Part shown: positions 47,019 to 57,187 of the stretch, one piece after another
Layout: each line of letters opens with the position of its first letter
How positions within the stretch are numbered: the stretch's first letter is position 1
NCBI GenBank assembly: GCA_014238905.1
Contig: JABAAE010000001.1
Location: forward strand, 666,712 to 730,711
DNA from: Planctomycetota bacterium
Lineage (GTDB): Bacteria; Planctomycetota; Planctomycetia; Pirellulales; Pirellulaceae
Reading direction: 5' to 3'
Length of the DNA stretch: 64,000 nucleotides
Notes under the pieces: generated by a model
Seen by the model: only the letters and a program-made list of their open reading frames with translations
Database searches by the model: none
Told to the model about the DNA's origin: nothing
Made by a program: the position numbers and the translations under genes

Positions 47019-50000
47019 CACGACAGTGGTCATTAGAGCCTCAGCCGGTACCGGGAAAACCTATCAATTGACAAATCGGTTTCTGGGTCTGATCAAGGAT
47101 GGTGTGCCTCCCGACCAGATTATGGCGGTGACGTTTACAAGGCTGGCAGCCGGAGAAATCCTCGAAAGATTGTTGTTTCGACTCGCCACTGCCGCCATGA
47201 ATGTTGAAGAATGTAACAAGCTTGCCAAGGCTATTGGCGACCTGTCATTCACCCGAGAGCGATGTTTAAACCTCTTGCAGGAATTGACGGCCAGTCTCCA
47301 CAGGATCCGGGTAGAGACTCTTGATGCCTACTTCGCGCAGTTGGCCAGGAGTTTCAGCCTGGAAGTCGGCTTGCCACCCAACTGGGAAATCGTCGAGGAA
47401 GTTCAGGACCGGCAGTTGAGGTGGGAGGCACTGGAAGAGACCATTGTCGACGATGGAAAAAAAACGATTAGTCGTCTGCTGAAGGTGTTGTTTCAAGGAG
47501 AAGCCAAGAGGGGAATCAGCTCGAGCCTTTTTGGGACGATCAATAACCTTTACTCGGTTCTACTGGAGACAGAACCGAACGCCTGGAGCAACTTTCCCAA
47601 CTTGACCCAGTTAGACGCCGATGAGTTACGGGCGGCGATTGATAAATTAAGATCGGCTGAAATTCCGAGCCATAAGAAGATCCAGGAATACACCCAGCAG
47701 AATATTGAAGCGGCAGAAACAGCGGACTGGGTTGGTTTTGTCTCAAAAGGTCCGATATCAAAAATTCTGGAAGGGAGCCCGTCCTACTATGGAAAGCCGT
47801 TTTCGGAATCGTTCTTGGCGGCAGCGAACAAGATCATCTCGCACGCCCAGGCGTTTATTGTCCGTCAGCTTCAACATCAGACCGAAGCGACCTATGAATT
47901 GCTGGAGGTGTTCCACAAGCATTATAGCCGGCTGAAACATCGGAATCGGGGCATCCGATTTGAAGATGTAACCAACAGCTTGATGGAGCTTCCCAGTTTG
48001 GCTGCCGCTGATGAGCAAAGTTTTCGTATGGATGCAGAGATTTCGCACCTGCTGGTGGATGAATTTCAGGATACTTCTTTGCGGCAGTGGCAGATTCTTC
48101 AGCCGTTAGCGGAACGGATTGCCGGGGGGGAGCCAACGCTTTTTGAAACCGCCAAGTCGTCCTTCTTTTGTGTTGGCGATGTGAAGCAGGCAATTTATGG
48201 CTGGCGAGGTGGTCGGAGCGAGATCTTTGATGCCCTCGAAAATCAACTCAAGGGTATCCAGCAACGCAATCTAAACGAGAGCTTCCGATCGTCACCGGCG
48301 GTGATTGAAGTGGTAAACCGTGTTTTCCGAAACATTGGCACCTACGAAAAGCTGGAGTCTGTTCAGGAAGTGGTCGGGCAGTGGAGCGAAGCATTTCCCG
48401 TTCATAAGACGTCGCTTCAGGAGATGCCGGGATTTGTTCAATTGGAAACGGCGCCGTTTGCGGAATCCGAGGGCGAACGTGTTTCGGCTGCAATGCAGCT
48501 TGACGCAACATTTCAATACACCGCCCAAAAAATACGTGACTTGAATCACGCTGCTCCGGAAAGAACTCTTGGCGTACTGGTGCGTCGCAATGCTTCTGTA
48601 GCACAGATGATCTATGAACTTCGAAAAATAGGGGTTAAGGCAAGTGAGGAGCGGGGGGGCAACCCACTAACAGACTCGGCAGCGGTGCAAGTTATCCTCT
48701 CGCTTTTGACGCTGGCGGATCATCCCGATGACCGAATCGCCGCTTTTCACATTGCGACATCGCCATTGGCGACTCAGTTTAAGTTGGACCGATCTCTTGA
48801 CCGTCACCGACTACTGATCGTCTCCAAGGAAATCCGGCGTGATCTTATGCAGATTGGCTATGGTCCGGTGATCGCCAAATGGTGTGAGATGCTGAAACAA
48901 TTCAGCAATTCACGGGATCAACGGCGTTTGCAGCAATTGGTGGAATTTGCTTTTCGATTTGAGCCCGTTGCCGGGATTCGGACCTCGGAATTTTTACAGT
49001 ACGTGAAATCCGAGAGAATCGCCGACCCGTTAATCTCCAATGTACGGGTCATGACCGTGCACCAATCCAAAGGTCTGGAGTTTGATATTGTTGTCCTGCC
49101 CGAATTGGAAACGGAAATTGACGATTACTCTCGGGAGGTCGTTTGGGATGCCACCGATCCCACGCAGCCGGTCAATCGTGTTTGCGTCTATCGGAATAAA
49201 TCACTACAGGCTCTCTTGCCTGACGAAATGCGTGAAATGTTTGTTGCTGCAAAAAATCGTCAAGCGATTGAGTCTCTTTGTCTGCTTTACGTTGCTTTGA
49301 CTCGTGCTGCTTATGCTCTTCACATGATTGTGGCGCCAAAATCAAAAACTACTAGAGGACGTTCCAGGACCTTTTCGCAGCTGATTCACCATTGCTTGGC
49401 GCCAGAAAAAGAGCTGGATGAAGAAACGGAGTTATTCCGGTTCGGCGAAGAGCGTTGGTTTGCAGACCTTCCTGAAAAACCATCCGAAAGCGGATGCCAA
49501 TATAAATTACCCGAACGTTTGGAGATGCAGCCGTCCCGGTCACCGGTGGCCTTCGAATTCAAGAGTCCTTCTTCTCTGGAGGGGGGCCAAGTGGTTTCCG
49601 GCGGTCAACTTTTGCGAATGAGCAACCGAAAAGCACTCGCTCGTGGAACAGTTATTCATGGACTTTTTGAGCAGGTTGAATGGGTGGATTCGATACCTGA
49701 TCGCTCAATTTTACTTGGCATTGCCGAACAACTTTGTGATCCAAAAGTAGACCCAATCCAAGAGGTGACGGAATTTGAAAAGATGCTCCAGCGGAGCGAA
49801 ACGGCTCGGATCCTTGACCGAAAGTATTACCTTCAGCCGTTTGAAGAATCGATCATCGAAGCGTTACCTGATGAGTTCAACGCCAAAGAAGCCCGCCTGG
49901 AGGTTCACAATGAACGGTCTTTTGTCGTGCCTGATTCGGGTCGAATGCTATCCGGTACAGTCGATCGATTGGTGTTGATTTTTGGGAAACAGGGGCTGTT

Positions 50001-50223
50001 GGCGGCCGACATCATCGACTTCAAGACGGACAGGCTTGAAAAAGGTGAACAGGCTTTAGCGGAACGGGTTGCCTATTACCTTCCCCAGATTGAGGCCTAC
50101 CGGCGTGCCATCCACTCTCTTTTTCGCCTGCCAATGGAGCGAATTGCGGCAAGATTGCTTTTTGTTGATGGCGGAACCCAATGGGCTTTTCCCCAAAAAC
50201 AGCTGGGATCTCCCGTTTCCTAG
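47005..50223 (+). CDS. UvrD/AddA-like helicase-nuclease subunit
   Basis: About 1072 residues from the ATG at 47005, which has the ribosome-binding site AGAGGGAGAG; the frame is open from 46942. Superfamily 1 helicase motifs are present: Walker A ASAGTGKT (12-19), VDEFQDTS (motif II), GDVKQAIYGWRGG (motif III), MTVHQSKGLEFD (motif V) and YVALTRA (motif VI). A C-terminal PD-(D/E)XK nuclease domain has IDFKTDRLEKG. With its upstream partner it should form an AddAB-type DNA end-processing enzyme feeding recombination. Confidence 0.94.
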   Translation: MNPPDTTVVIRASAGTGKTYQLTNRFLGLIKDGVPPDQIMAVTFTRLAAGEILERLLFRLATAAMNVEECNKLAKAIGDLSFTRERCLNLLQELTASLHRIRVETLDAYFAQLARSFSLEVGLPPNWEIVEEVQDRQLRWEALEETIVDDGKKTISRLLKVLFQGEAKRGISSSLFGTINNLYSVLLETEPNAWSNFPNLTQLDADELRAAIDKLRSAEIPSHKKIQEYTQQNIEAAETADWVGFVSKGPISKILEGSPSYYGKPFSESFLAAANKIISHAQAFIVRQLQHQTEATYELLEVFHKHYSRLKHRNRGIRFEDVTNSLMELPSLAAADEQSFRMDAEISHLLVDEFQDTSLRQWQILQPLAERIAGGEPTLFETAKSSFFCVGDVKQAIYGWRGGRSEIFDALENQLKGIQQRNLNESFRSSPAVIEVVNRVFRNIGTYEKLESVQEVVGQWSEAFPVHKTSLQEMPGFVQLETAPFAESEGERVSAAMQLDATFQYTAQKIRDLNHAAPERTLGVLVRRNASVAQMIYELRKIGVKASEERGGNPLTDSAAVQVILSLLTLADHPDDRIAAFHIATSPLATQFKLDRSLDRHRLLIVSKEIRRDLMQIGYGPVIAKWCEMLKQFSNSRDQRRLQQLVEFAFRFEPVAGIRTSEFLQYVKSERIADPLISNVRVMTVHQSKGLEFDIVVLPELETEIDDYSREVVWDATDPTQPVNRVCVYRNKSLQALLPDEMREMFVAAKNRQAIESLCLLYVALTRAAYALHMIVAPKSKTTRGRSRTFSQLIHHCLAPEKELDEETELFRFGEERWFADLPEKPSESGCQYKLPERLEMQPSRSPVAFEFKSPSSLEGGQVVSGGQLLRMSNRKALARGTVIHGLFEQVEWVDSIPDRSILLGIAEQLCDPKVDPIQEVTEFEKMLQRSETARILDRKYYLQPFEESIIEALPDEFNAKEARLEVHNERSFVVPDSGRMLSGTVDRLVLIFGKQGLLAADIIDFKTDRLEKGEQALAERVAYYLPQIEAYRRAIHSLFRLPMERIAARLLFVDGGTQWAFPQKQLGSPVS

Positions 50224-50460
50224 CTTTTGTTGCTAAAATTTCCGGCTCCGACATGACTGCTGCGTTCCGACGATTGGGTCTGGATGACGGCCTTCATCAG
50301 GTAAGCCACCGATGCACTGATGGGGATCCACCGGGCGGGTCGATGGATTTTTGTCCTCGGGACGATTCGATGCAAAACGTAGCGTAGTTGCTTTTTTGTG
50401 TTCGAAGTCGTTGGAGCAACGCCGAAGCCGCTATTTTCTGAAAAAACATGGAGCCAAATC

Positions 50461-51564
50461 TTGAAAGCTATCGCCGTCATTCCCGGAACAAAAGAAAGCA
50501 TCCACTTACGCGAAATCGAAAAGCCAACGTTGTCAGAGGTTCCAAATGGGAATGGTGTTCTGGTCCGCTGCCTGAAAGTCGGTGTTGATGCAACGGATAA
50601 AGAAATCATTGAAGCGTACTACGGCGTTGCTCCAGAGGGAGACGATTTCCTTGTGATTGGACATGAGTGTTTTGGAGTGGTTGAGGAGGTTGGCGAAAAC
50701 GTAACCGACTTTCAAAAAGGGGATTTCGTAACGGCGACGGTCCGGCGGCCAGGAACGTCCATGTATGACGTTATCGGAACCAACGATATGACTTCCGACG
50801 ACAAATATTACGAGCGGGGCATCTGCAATTTGCATGGATTTCTGACAGAGTATTTTGTCGAGGATGCACAGTATGTCGTCCGCGTGCCCAAGGGCATCGC
50901 CAAGCTTCATTGTCTGATGGAACCGATGAGCGTCGTTGCCAAAGCAATTTGGCAGATGGATGAAGTGCAGCGTCGATTGAAAGTCTGGTCTCCCAAGGTT
51001 GCATTCGTGATGGGAGCTGGGCAGATTGGGCTGCTGGCGACTCTGTTTCTGAGGCTTCGTGGTTGCGAAGTCTATACCATCGCCCGTTCGCCCGGACCCA
51101 ATATCAAATCGGAAATCTGTGAAGATTATGGAGCCACTTACGTCAGCACGAAGGAGACTTCGGTGGAAGATCTGATTGCAAGGGTCGGGCGTCCTGATTT
51201 TATTTTGGAAGCGACTGGTTCCAGCAAATTGGCCTTTGACAGTCTGCAGTATGTCGGGAAAAACGGTTGTGTGGTTTGGACCAGCCTGACGGTGGTTGAT
51301 GAGATGCTTGAAATTCCAGCAGACAGAATTAATCAGGAATGGGTCTTGGGTAACAAGGTTTTAGTTGGCAGTGTCAACGGGAACCGTAGTCACTTTGAAC
51401 TGGGAATCAAGTTTCTGTCTCTCGGAGAAACGACCTATCCGGGGATCACGGAGAAAGTTCTGACGTCACCGGTGAAGGGTTTTGAGAATTATGGTGAACT
51501 GGTTCGCCTTCTTGTGGAAGACAAGTCGGCACTCAAGGTGTACCTTGACATTAGCGATTTGTAG
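50461..51564 (+). CDS. Glucose 1-dehydrogenase-like zinc-type MDR dehydrogenase
   Basis: The TTG at 50461 is chosen: GGAG lies 8 nt upstream and the protein then begins [16 protein letters not shown], as in archaeal-type glucose dehydrogenases (the first codon is read as Met). The 367 residues show the GDH pattern [48 protein letters not shown] and [11 protein letters not shown], plus the nucleotide-binding [13 protein letters not shown]. The enzyme family oxidises glucose and similar sugars with NAD(P)+. Substrate range cannot be inferred beyond that. It is followed by a sulfatase gene 82 bp later. Confidence 0.88.
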   Translation: MKAIAVIPGTKESIHLREIEKPTLSEVPNGNGVLVRCLKVGVDATDKEIIEAYYGVAPEGDDFLVIGHECFGVVEEVGENVTDFQKGDFVTATVRRPGTSMYDVIGTNDMTSDDKYYERGICNLHGFLTEYFVEDAQYVVRVPKGIAKLHCLMEPMSVVAKAIWQMDEVQRRLKVWSPKVAFVMGAGQIGLLATLFLRLRGCEVYTIARSPGPNIKSEICEDYGATYVSTKETSVEDLIARVGRPDFILEATGSSKLAFDSLQYVGKNGCVVWTSLTVVDEMLEIPADRINQEWVLGNKVLVGSVNGNRSHFELGIKFLSLGETTYPGITEKVLTSPVKGFENYGELVRLLVEDKSALKVYLDISDL

Positions 51565-51646
51565 GCCGCCGCTTGGCGTCAACGAACCATCCTTCAGCGG
51601 CTAGTGAAGCGATTGGAATTACAAACAGGTTCTTGGAGAACAAATC

Positions 51647-53116
51647 ATGGTTTCGTTTTTGCCAATAGGTTGTCTCACCGGGTATCAGGTCGTCTGCCGG
51701 TTTGTTGCGCAAAGCATCATGATTTTGTGGATGGTGATGCTCTGTGATATGAGCTTTAGCTTGGTCGGTCCGATGGAATCATTGCGGTGTATGGGCGATG
51801 ATCAACTTCGACGCCCCAACATTGTATTGATCATGGCTGATGACCTGGGCTGGATGGATCTGAATTGCCAGGGAAATTCGAAATTGGTCACTCCCAACCT
51901 GAATCGCTTGGCTTTGCAGGGTTTACGCTTTACCGACTCTTATTCGGCTGCCCCTGTTTGTTCTCCAACGCGAGCTGCGCTGTTAACCGGTTTCTCGCCG
52001 GCCAGGCTGAACATTACCAACCACTTGCCCGACCAAAAGCGTTTCACGCCGGCATCTTCGGTTCTTCAGCCGGCCAAATGTAAAGAATTTCTGTCTGACG
52101 AGTACGAAACTCTGGCCGAAAAGCTGCAGGCCGCCGGGTATAAAACTGGTTTCTTGGGGAAATGGCACGTTAGTGATCGTGCTGGAAAACAGGGGCAGGG
52201 AAGCGATCGATACTACCCCGAAAATCAGGGATTTGAAATAAATATCGGTGGTTGCTCGTATGGCGGTCCTCCCACCTTTTTTGACCCTTATCGAATTCAC
52301 AATATCCCGCCCAGGAAAACAGGGGAATACTTGCCCGATCGTCTTGCTGATGAATCGATTCGATTTATCGACGCTCGCAAGCAAGATCCGTTTTTCCTCT
52401 GCCTGTGGAATTATACGGTTCATTGGCCGATGGAAGCTCCTGAGGATCTGCTGGAAAAGTACCGGGGCAAAGAGGGGCCTGGGATCAAAGATATTCGCTA
52501 TGCCGCCATGATCGAAGCCTATGACCGCTCTGTGGGTAAAATCATGGATTACCTGGACAAGGAGAAACTGGCAGACAATACGCTCTTTGTTTTTACATCT
52601 GACAACGGCGCCTATGGTGGCGTATCTGATTTGCGACCGCTGAGGGAGGCCAAGGGATATCTTTATGAGGGTGGGATCAGGGTGCCCTCGATCGTCCGCT
52701 TTCCAGGCCACATCGCACCAGGAGGAGTTTCCGGGACGCCTATTGTGACGATGGATTTTTTCGCAACGATTCTGGATGCCTGCGGAGTCTCGTTTGATGC
52801 TTCTCGTTGTGACGGAAAAAGCCTGTTACCCCTGTTTCAGGGAAAAAAGCTGGATCGTGACGCGCTTTTTTTTCATTATCCCAATTTTGCTTTTCACGGC
52901 CAGAATCGGTTGGGCAGTGCGATCAGGGAAGGGGATTACAAGCTGATCCGTTATTTTGATGATGAGTCGACAGAGCTCTACAATCTAAAAAATGACATTG
53001 GCGAGAAAAAGAACCTGTCTGGAAAAATGCCAGCTCTGGCCACGCGTTTGACGAAGCGATTGACAGATTGGTTGGTCGAGACCGGCGCCAATTTGCCGAC
53101 CAAGTTGGCTGACTGA
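51647..53116 (+). CDS. Formylglycine-dependent sulfatase
   Basis: A 489-residue exported sulfatase. After a signal or anchor region come RPNIVLIMADDLGWMDLN (metal-binding aspartates), APVCSPTRAALLTGF with the formylglycine cysteine (C105) in a C-x-P-T-R core, and GKWHV. The usual S/A of C-x-P-S-R is T here, a known acceptable variant for formylglycine-generating enzyme. The start has GGAGA upstream. It follows the glucose dehydrogenase-like gene on the same strand, and both may act on exported or imported sugars, but no transporter is nearby. Confidence 0.94.
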   Translation: MVSFLPIGCLTGYQVVCRFVAQSIMILWMVMLCDMSFSLVGPMESLRCMGDDQLRRPNIVLIMADDLGWMDLNCQGNSKLVTPNLNRLALQGLRFTDSYSAAPVCSPTRAALLTGFSPARLNITNHLPDQKRFTPASSVLQPAKCKEFLSDEYETLAEKLQAAGYKTGFLGKWHVSDRAGKQGQGSDRYYPENQGFEINIGGCSYGGPPTFFDPYRIHNIPPRKTGEYLPDRLADESIRFIDARKQDPFFLCLWNYTVHWPMEAPEDLLEKYRGKEGPGIKDIRYAAMIEAYDRSVGKIMDYLDKEKLADNTLFVFTSDNGAYGGVSDLRPLREAKGYLYEGGIRVPSIVRFPGHIAPGGVSGTPIVTMDFFATILDACGVSFDASRCDGKSLLPLFQGKKLDRDALFFHYPNFAFHGQNRLGSAIREGDYKLIRYFDDESTELYNLKNDIGEKKNLSGKMPALATRLTKRLTDWLVETGANLPTKLAD

Positions 53117-53145
53117 TCGACCGATGGAATAGCTGACCGCAGCGT

Positions 53146-54285
53146 CTACCTGGAAACCTGTGTGCCACTGATCCGAGTGACCAGACGCTTCATTTCCAAG
53201 ACGCTGATAGTAGCAAGAACCCGACCTGCTGGCAGGTTGGATGTTTGAACAATTTCATCGATCGTCGTTGAACCGCTGATGCTGTCGAGCACCTTTCGTT
53301 CCTGATCATTGAGTTTTAATTCGGCAGGATGGTGCACTTGATGCCCTTTTGTATCGATGGTCTTGGCCTCTAGCGGTCCCAATTCTTCGATAATGTGATC
53401 TACGTTTTCGACGAGCTTGGCACCATCTCGAATTAAGTGATGGCATCCTGAGGAAGTGCGACAGTCGATCCGGCCCGGGAGGGCAAAAACATCCCGATTC
53501 TGCTCCATGGCATGCCGGGCAGAGATCATGGCACCCGACCGCATCGCCGCTTCGATGACCACCACGCCCAGTGAAAGGCCAGTGATGATTCGATTTCGTT
53601 GTGGAAAACAGAAGGGCGTGGGTTTGGATGCTAATCGGGCCTCGGTAAGGACCGCCCCACTCTTTGAAATTGCGTTGGCGAGGTTTTTATTTTCGGGTGG
53701 ATAAAGGTGGAGAAGGCCGCTACCTAAAACGGCGATGGTCCGCCCGCCCGCTTCCAGAGCGGCCGCGTGAGCTGCTGTATCAATTCCTCTTGCGAGGCCA
53801 CTGACAATCGTAAATCCACATTGAACCAGGCTCGTAACAAGCCGTTGCGTCTGATCGATGCCGTACCGGGAGGCATGTCGTGTGCCGACAACGGCGATAG
53901 CTAACGCATCGGATTTCAGAAGTTTTCCCTTGCAGTAAAGGACACCCGGCGGGTCAGGAATGTTTTTCAGACTGCCTGGATATTGGTCGTGTTGATCCAA
54001 AATTAAATCAATGGAATGCTGCCGGGATTTTCGGATTTCATCCACTGACTGTTGTTGATAATCGGAATGGGTAATGGACATGGCGAGTTGATGACCAATT
54101 CCGGGAACCTTCTGAAGATCGTACGGTGAGGCGGCCAGGATGGCATTTGGCGTTTCAAAATGCAGTAGGAGTTGCTGTCTTAGTCGAGGTCCGAGGCCAG
54201 AAATCATGTTCAGCTGAATGGAGCGGATCAGATTTTCTTCATCAATTTCCTTGGCTTCTGCGGTCGTATCGCTGCGTAAAGTCAT
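53146..54285 (-). CDS. dprA: DNA processing protein DprA
   Basis: A 379-residue protein with a helix-hairpin-helix-type N-terminal region, a Rossmann-like DprA core (IAVVGTRHASRYG, TIVSGLARGIDTAAH, AVLGSGLLHLYPPEN, FPQRNRIITGLS) and a winged-helix C-terminus (STTIDEIVQTSNLPAGRVL). DprA protects incoming single-stranded DNA and loads RecA in natural transformation. It converges with the sulfatase gene (29 bp). A roughly 500-bp gap lies upstream. Confidence 0.96.
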   Translation of the reverse strand: MTLRSDTTAEAKEIDEENLIRSIQLNMISGLGPRLRQQLLLHFETPNAILAASPYDLQKVPGIGHQLAMSITHSDYQQQSVDEIRKSRQHSIDLILDQHDQYPGSLKNIPDPPGVLYCKGKLLKSDALAIAVVGTRHASRYGIDQTQRLVTSLVQCGFTIVSGLARGIDTAAHAAALEAGGRTIAVLGSGLLHLYPPENKNLANAISKSGAVLTEARLASKPTPFCFPQRNRIITGLSLGVVVIEAAMRSGAMISARHAMEQNRDVFALPGRIDCRTSSGCHHLIRDGAKLVENVDHIIEELGPLEAKTIDTKGHQVHHPAELKLNDQERKVLDSISGSTTIDEIVQTSNLPAGRVLATISVLEMKRLVTRISGTQVSR

Positions 54286-54786
54286 CTGTATTACCCGTCG
54301 GCTGCACTTGGCTGTTTTTACCCCTTACGAGCATTATATAATACAATTATATAATCAAAATGGAATAGGAATCGTCAGAAATCTGTTGCTCCAAAGGGGA
54401 CGCCAACAGTTCCGGGTGGTTGCCGGCTGTCACCTTCGGCCAGCGACCGAGAATGAGCGACCGAGAATGAGTGGTCGGGGATCATCAGGGGACCAGCTCA
54501 AACTGAAGATGGCGAGTTGCCGTCGATGCTTGTGTGGAGTCTGGTCTGGCGAATGGACTTGGAGAAATGCGCTGTTGAAATGGGAAAGCGTCGGTGGTGG
54601 CCGGTGGCAGCAAACGACTGGGTGAGGATCCGCCCAGGTTGTGGTAAAGTGCTTAACGAATTGTCTGCGGCAGTTTAGAGATCTTTCAATAGAGATCTTT
54701 CAATAGAGATCTTTCAATAGAGATCTTTCAATAAAGATCGGGCGGAGACTGCGGGCGGGGGGGCAAAGAGGATCGGGGCGACAAAA
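54286..54786. other. Divergent intergenic region with a 14-bp tandem repeat
   Basis: About 500 bp between dprA and a small membrane protein gene. It has an AT-rich palindromic patch near 54335-54356 (TATATAATACAATTATATAAT). A four-copy 14-bp tandem repeat is annotated separately. No convincing ORF is seen. Confidence 0.6.
54677..54732. repeat. 14-bp tandem repeat, four perfect copies
   Basis: Unit AGAGATCTTTCAAT at 54677-54690, 54691-54704, 54705-54718 and 54719-54732, followed by a diverged AAAGATC. It lies about 55 bp before the next ATG (54787), so it is within the likely 5' leader or promoter region of that small gene. Confidence 0.92.
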
Positions 54787-55062
54787 ATGCGGATTCGTGG
54801 AAAGAAATCTTCTGGGGTCTCTAGCTTCATATTCAAGGTGGGCTCGTTATGCTGCCTCCTGTTTGTCCTGAATTCAACATTGGTGTTGACGGCTTATGTA
54901 TTGGCCAAAAACCTGATGCCAGGGTTGCTTAGTGATCCAAGAGTGATTCAGGCGGTGATGTTTCTGGGACCAGTCCTTCTGATATTTTTTGAATTCTGGC
55001 TGTACGATCGGCGAAAAGATAGACAGGCTGCCCGGCGGCGAGCCGAAGAAAGTGCTTCCTGA
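54787..55062 (+). CDS. Small two-helix membrane protein
   Basis: A 91-residue protein of no recognised family with two hydrophobic helices (about residues 20-41 and 51-69) and a basic C-terminal tail (YDRRKDRQAARRRAEES). A GGGGCGACAAAA stretch precedes the ATG. It converges with efp by 30 bp. Confidence 0.65.
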   Translation: MRIRGKKSSGVSSFIFKVGSLCCLLFVLNSTLVLTAYVLAKNLMPGLLSDPRVIQAVMFLGPVLLIFFEFWLYDRRKDRQAARRRAEESAS

Positions 55063-55092
55063 ATTAACTCACCACCGACGACACAAATCGGT

Positions 55093-55662
55093 CTAAGTCT
55101 TGACACGTTCGACGTAATCCCCGGTTCTGGTGTCCACCCGGATCACATCGTCCTGGTTAATGAAAGCTGGTGCGAGAATTTCGGCTCCCGTTTCAACTTT
55201 GACCGGCTTGGTAACGTTGGTCGCTGTGTCTCCCTTGGCACCTGGCTCGCAATATTCGACCAATAAGTCGACTTGGTTTGGCGGAGTCATTGTGATGGGG
55301 TTATCGTTGAACAGCACCATTTGACACTTCATTCCCTCTTTGAGGTATTTCCAGTTGTCATCGACTTGTTCGGCAGACAGTTCGAATTGATCATAGGTCT
55401 CGTTGTCCATGAAAACGAATGTCTCACCCTGACGATAGAGGTATTGCACATCCGTTTCTTCTACATCGGCAGTTTCCAGAGCGTCGCCACCTTTGTAGGT
55501 TTTTTGCAGGACTGTCCCTCGAATGAGATTTTTTAAACGACACTTGTAAAGCGCGTTCCCTTTTCCAGGTTTCACAAAGTTCATTTCGGTCATCAGGTAG
55601 GGTTCACCGTCAATCTGAACTTTCAAGCCTTTTCTAAAATCGCTGGTTTTATAAGTTCCCAC
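55093..55662 (-). CDS. efp: Translation elongation factor P
   Basis: A 189-residue EF-P with the conserved loop FVKPGKGNALYKCRLKNLIRG. Lys34 is in the position modified in many bacteria, and the last domain reads TGDYVERVKT. EF-P relieves ribosome stalling at polyproline motifs. The divergent neighbour is epmB, the lysine 2,3-aminomutase that makes the beta-lysine for this lysine, so a beta-lysylated EF-P is likely. Intergenic distance is 91 bp. Confidence 0.98.
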   Translation of the reverse strand: MGTYKTSDFRKGLKVQIDGEPYLMTEMNFVKPGKGNALYKCRLKNLIRGTVLQKTYKGGDALETADVEETDVQYLYRQGETFVFMDNETYDQFELSAEQVDDNWKYLKEGMKCQMVLFNDNPITMTPPNQVDLLVEYCEPGAKGDTATNVTKPVKVETGAEILAPAFINQDDVIRVDTRTGDYVERVKT

Positions 55663-55753
55663 TGCTTCCTCTCTCGAATCTCAGACCAATCGGGTTGATA
55701 GGTTTGTCGATATCCACAACAAACCTGAAAATCTTCATTGCTGTCAAACCGCG

Positions 55754-56941
55754 GTGATTCCATTAAACTTTGTTTTTCAAATCGCCCCGGACTCAGCTGA
55801 ACACAAGATGGAGATTTTAACTGGAAATCCCGATGTTGTCCCTACCCATTCTCCATGGAAGCTTGATTTGAAGCGGGCGTTTCGAAACTTGGAGGAGTTA
55901 TTGGAATACGTGGAAGTTGCCCCGGCAGAGGTTGCCGGATTGAGCCAGGCGGGGTCCCAATTTGGTGTGTTTGCAACTCGATCGTATGCCAGCCGTATTC
56001 GCAAAGGTGATCCTTTCGACCCTCTTTTACTGCAAATTGTCCCGCGGAATGCGGATTCTTCGTTCTTGGCGAACGAGATGAAGCCCCAGGAAAACCCGAT
56101 TTCTCAAACCGGTGTAGAGCGACCATCATCGGTCCAGTCCGACTGGTCATTGGATCCGGTTGGTGATGCGACCGCATCGCGAATACCTGGTTTGCTGCAT
56201 AAATACGCGGGACGTGTTTTACTGGTATTGACCGGGGCTTGCGCTATTCATTGCCGATATTGTTTTCGACAACATTTCGACTATTCCGCAGCCACACGCC
56301 ATTCCGGCAAACGAGACGCCCACTCGTCGTTAGCAACAGCGGGTGTCGCCAATCATCGCTGGCGCGATGCCATGGAGTATATCGGGTCGGATCCGACGAT
56401 TTCTGAAGTCATACTAAGTGGTGGGGATCCCTTGATGGTAACCGATAACGAGCTGAAGGATCTCGTAGAGCATGTTTCGGCCATTCCTCACGTTCAGCAT
56501 CTACGTATTCATACAAGAATGCCTGTTGTTCTTCCCAACCGCATCACGCCATCGTTGTTGAAAATGCTTCAAGAGACCGACTTGGTCACTCGAGTTGTCC
56601 TGCATGTTAATCACGCTAACGAGATGGATGAATTGGTGGCGGCTGCGGTTGGCAAAATTCGGCAGACAGATACGGTAGTGATGAATCAGGCTGTGTTGCT
56701 AAAGGACGTAAACGATAGTTTCCAAGCTCAGCTGGACCTCTCCAAACGGTTAATTCAGAATCAGGTCCTCCCGTATTACCTGCATCTTCTTGATCAGGTC
56801 AGGGGCGGCGAACCTTTTTTTGTAAGCGACCAGCATGCAAAATCTATCCATCTTCAATTACTCGCCAACTTACCTGGGTATGCGGTTCCTAAACTGGTTA
56901 GAGAAGTCGCTGGCGAACCGAATAAAAGACCGGTGGTCTGA
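55754..56941 (+). CDS. epmB: EF-P beta-lysylation protein EpmB (radical SAM lysine 2,3-aminomutase-like)
   Basis: A radical SAM protein with C163-A-I-H-C167-R-Y-C170 followed by FRQHFDY, the C-x3-C-x2-C cluster site of the KamA/EpmB branch. GGDPLMV and RIHTRMPVVLPNRI are typical of the family. It converts (S)-alpha-lysine to (R)-beta-lysine, which EpmA then attaches to EF-P Lys34; epmA is not in the window. The GTG at 55754 is the ORF start, but the ATG at 55808 may be the true one because the first 18 residues look non-conserved. Divergent pairing with efp supports the role. Confidence 0.93.
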   Translation: MIPLNFVFQIAPDSAEHKMEILTGNPDVVPTHSPWKLDLKRAFRNLEELLEYVEVAPAEVAGLSQAGSQFGVFATRSYASRIRKGDPFDPLLLQIVPRNADSSFLANEMKPQENPISQTGVERPSSVQSDWSLDPVGDATASRIPGLLHKYAGRVLLVLTGACAIHCRYCFRQHFDYSAATRHSGKRDAHSSLATAGVANHRWRDAMEYIGSDPTISEVILSGGDPLMVTDNELKDLVEHVSAIPHVQHLRIHTRMPVVLPNRITPSLLKMLQETDLVTRVVLHVNHANEMDELVAAAVGKIRQTDTVVMNQAVLLKDVNDSFQAQLDLSKRLIQNQVLPYYLHLLDQVRGGEPFFVSDQHAKSIHLQLLANLPGYAVPKLVREVAGEPNKRPVV

Positions 56942-57187
56942 TCCCACAGGAGCCCTGAAATCGGATTTGCAGTCGCCGCAACGATTTTCTGACAGGCTAT
57001 CGTGACGAGGCAACGGATGACATTTGGCTAATCTGCGGTTGCAAAGTTGGCAAATCCAAGCCCCAAATCAAGTATTATTACCCACAAATCCCGGTATTTA
57101 ACTATCATTGGGAGAGAAATCCATCCTTTTGGGTGAAAGGCAATGTGCCCAATTGGAATCTTTTTTGTGTCGTCAAATTGAAATGAG

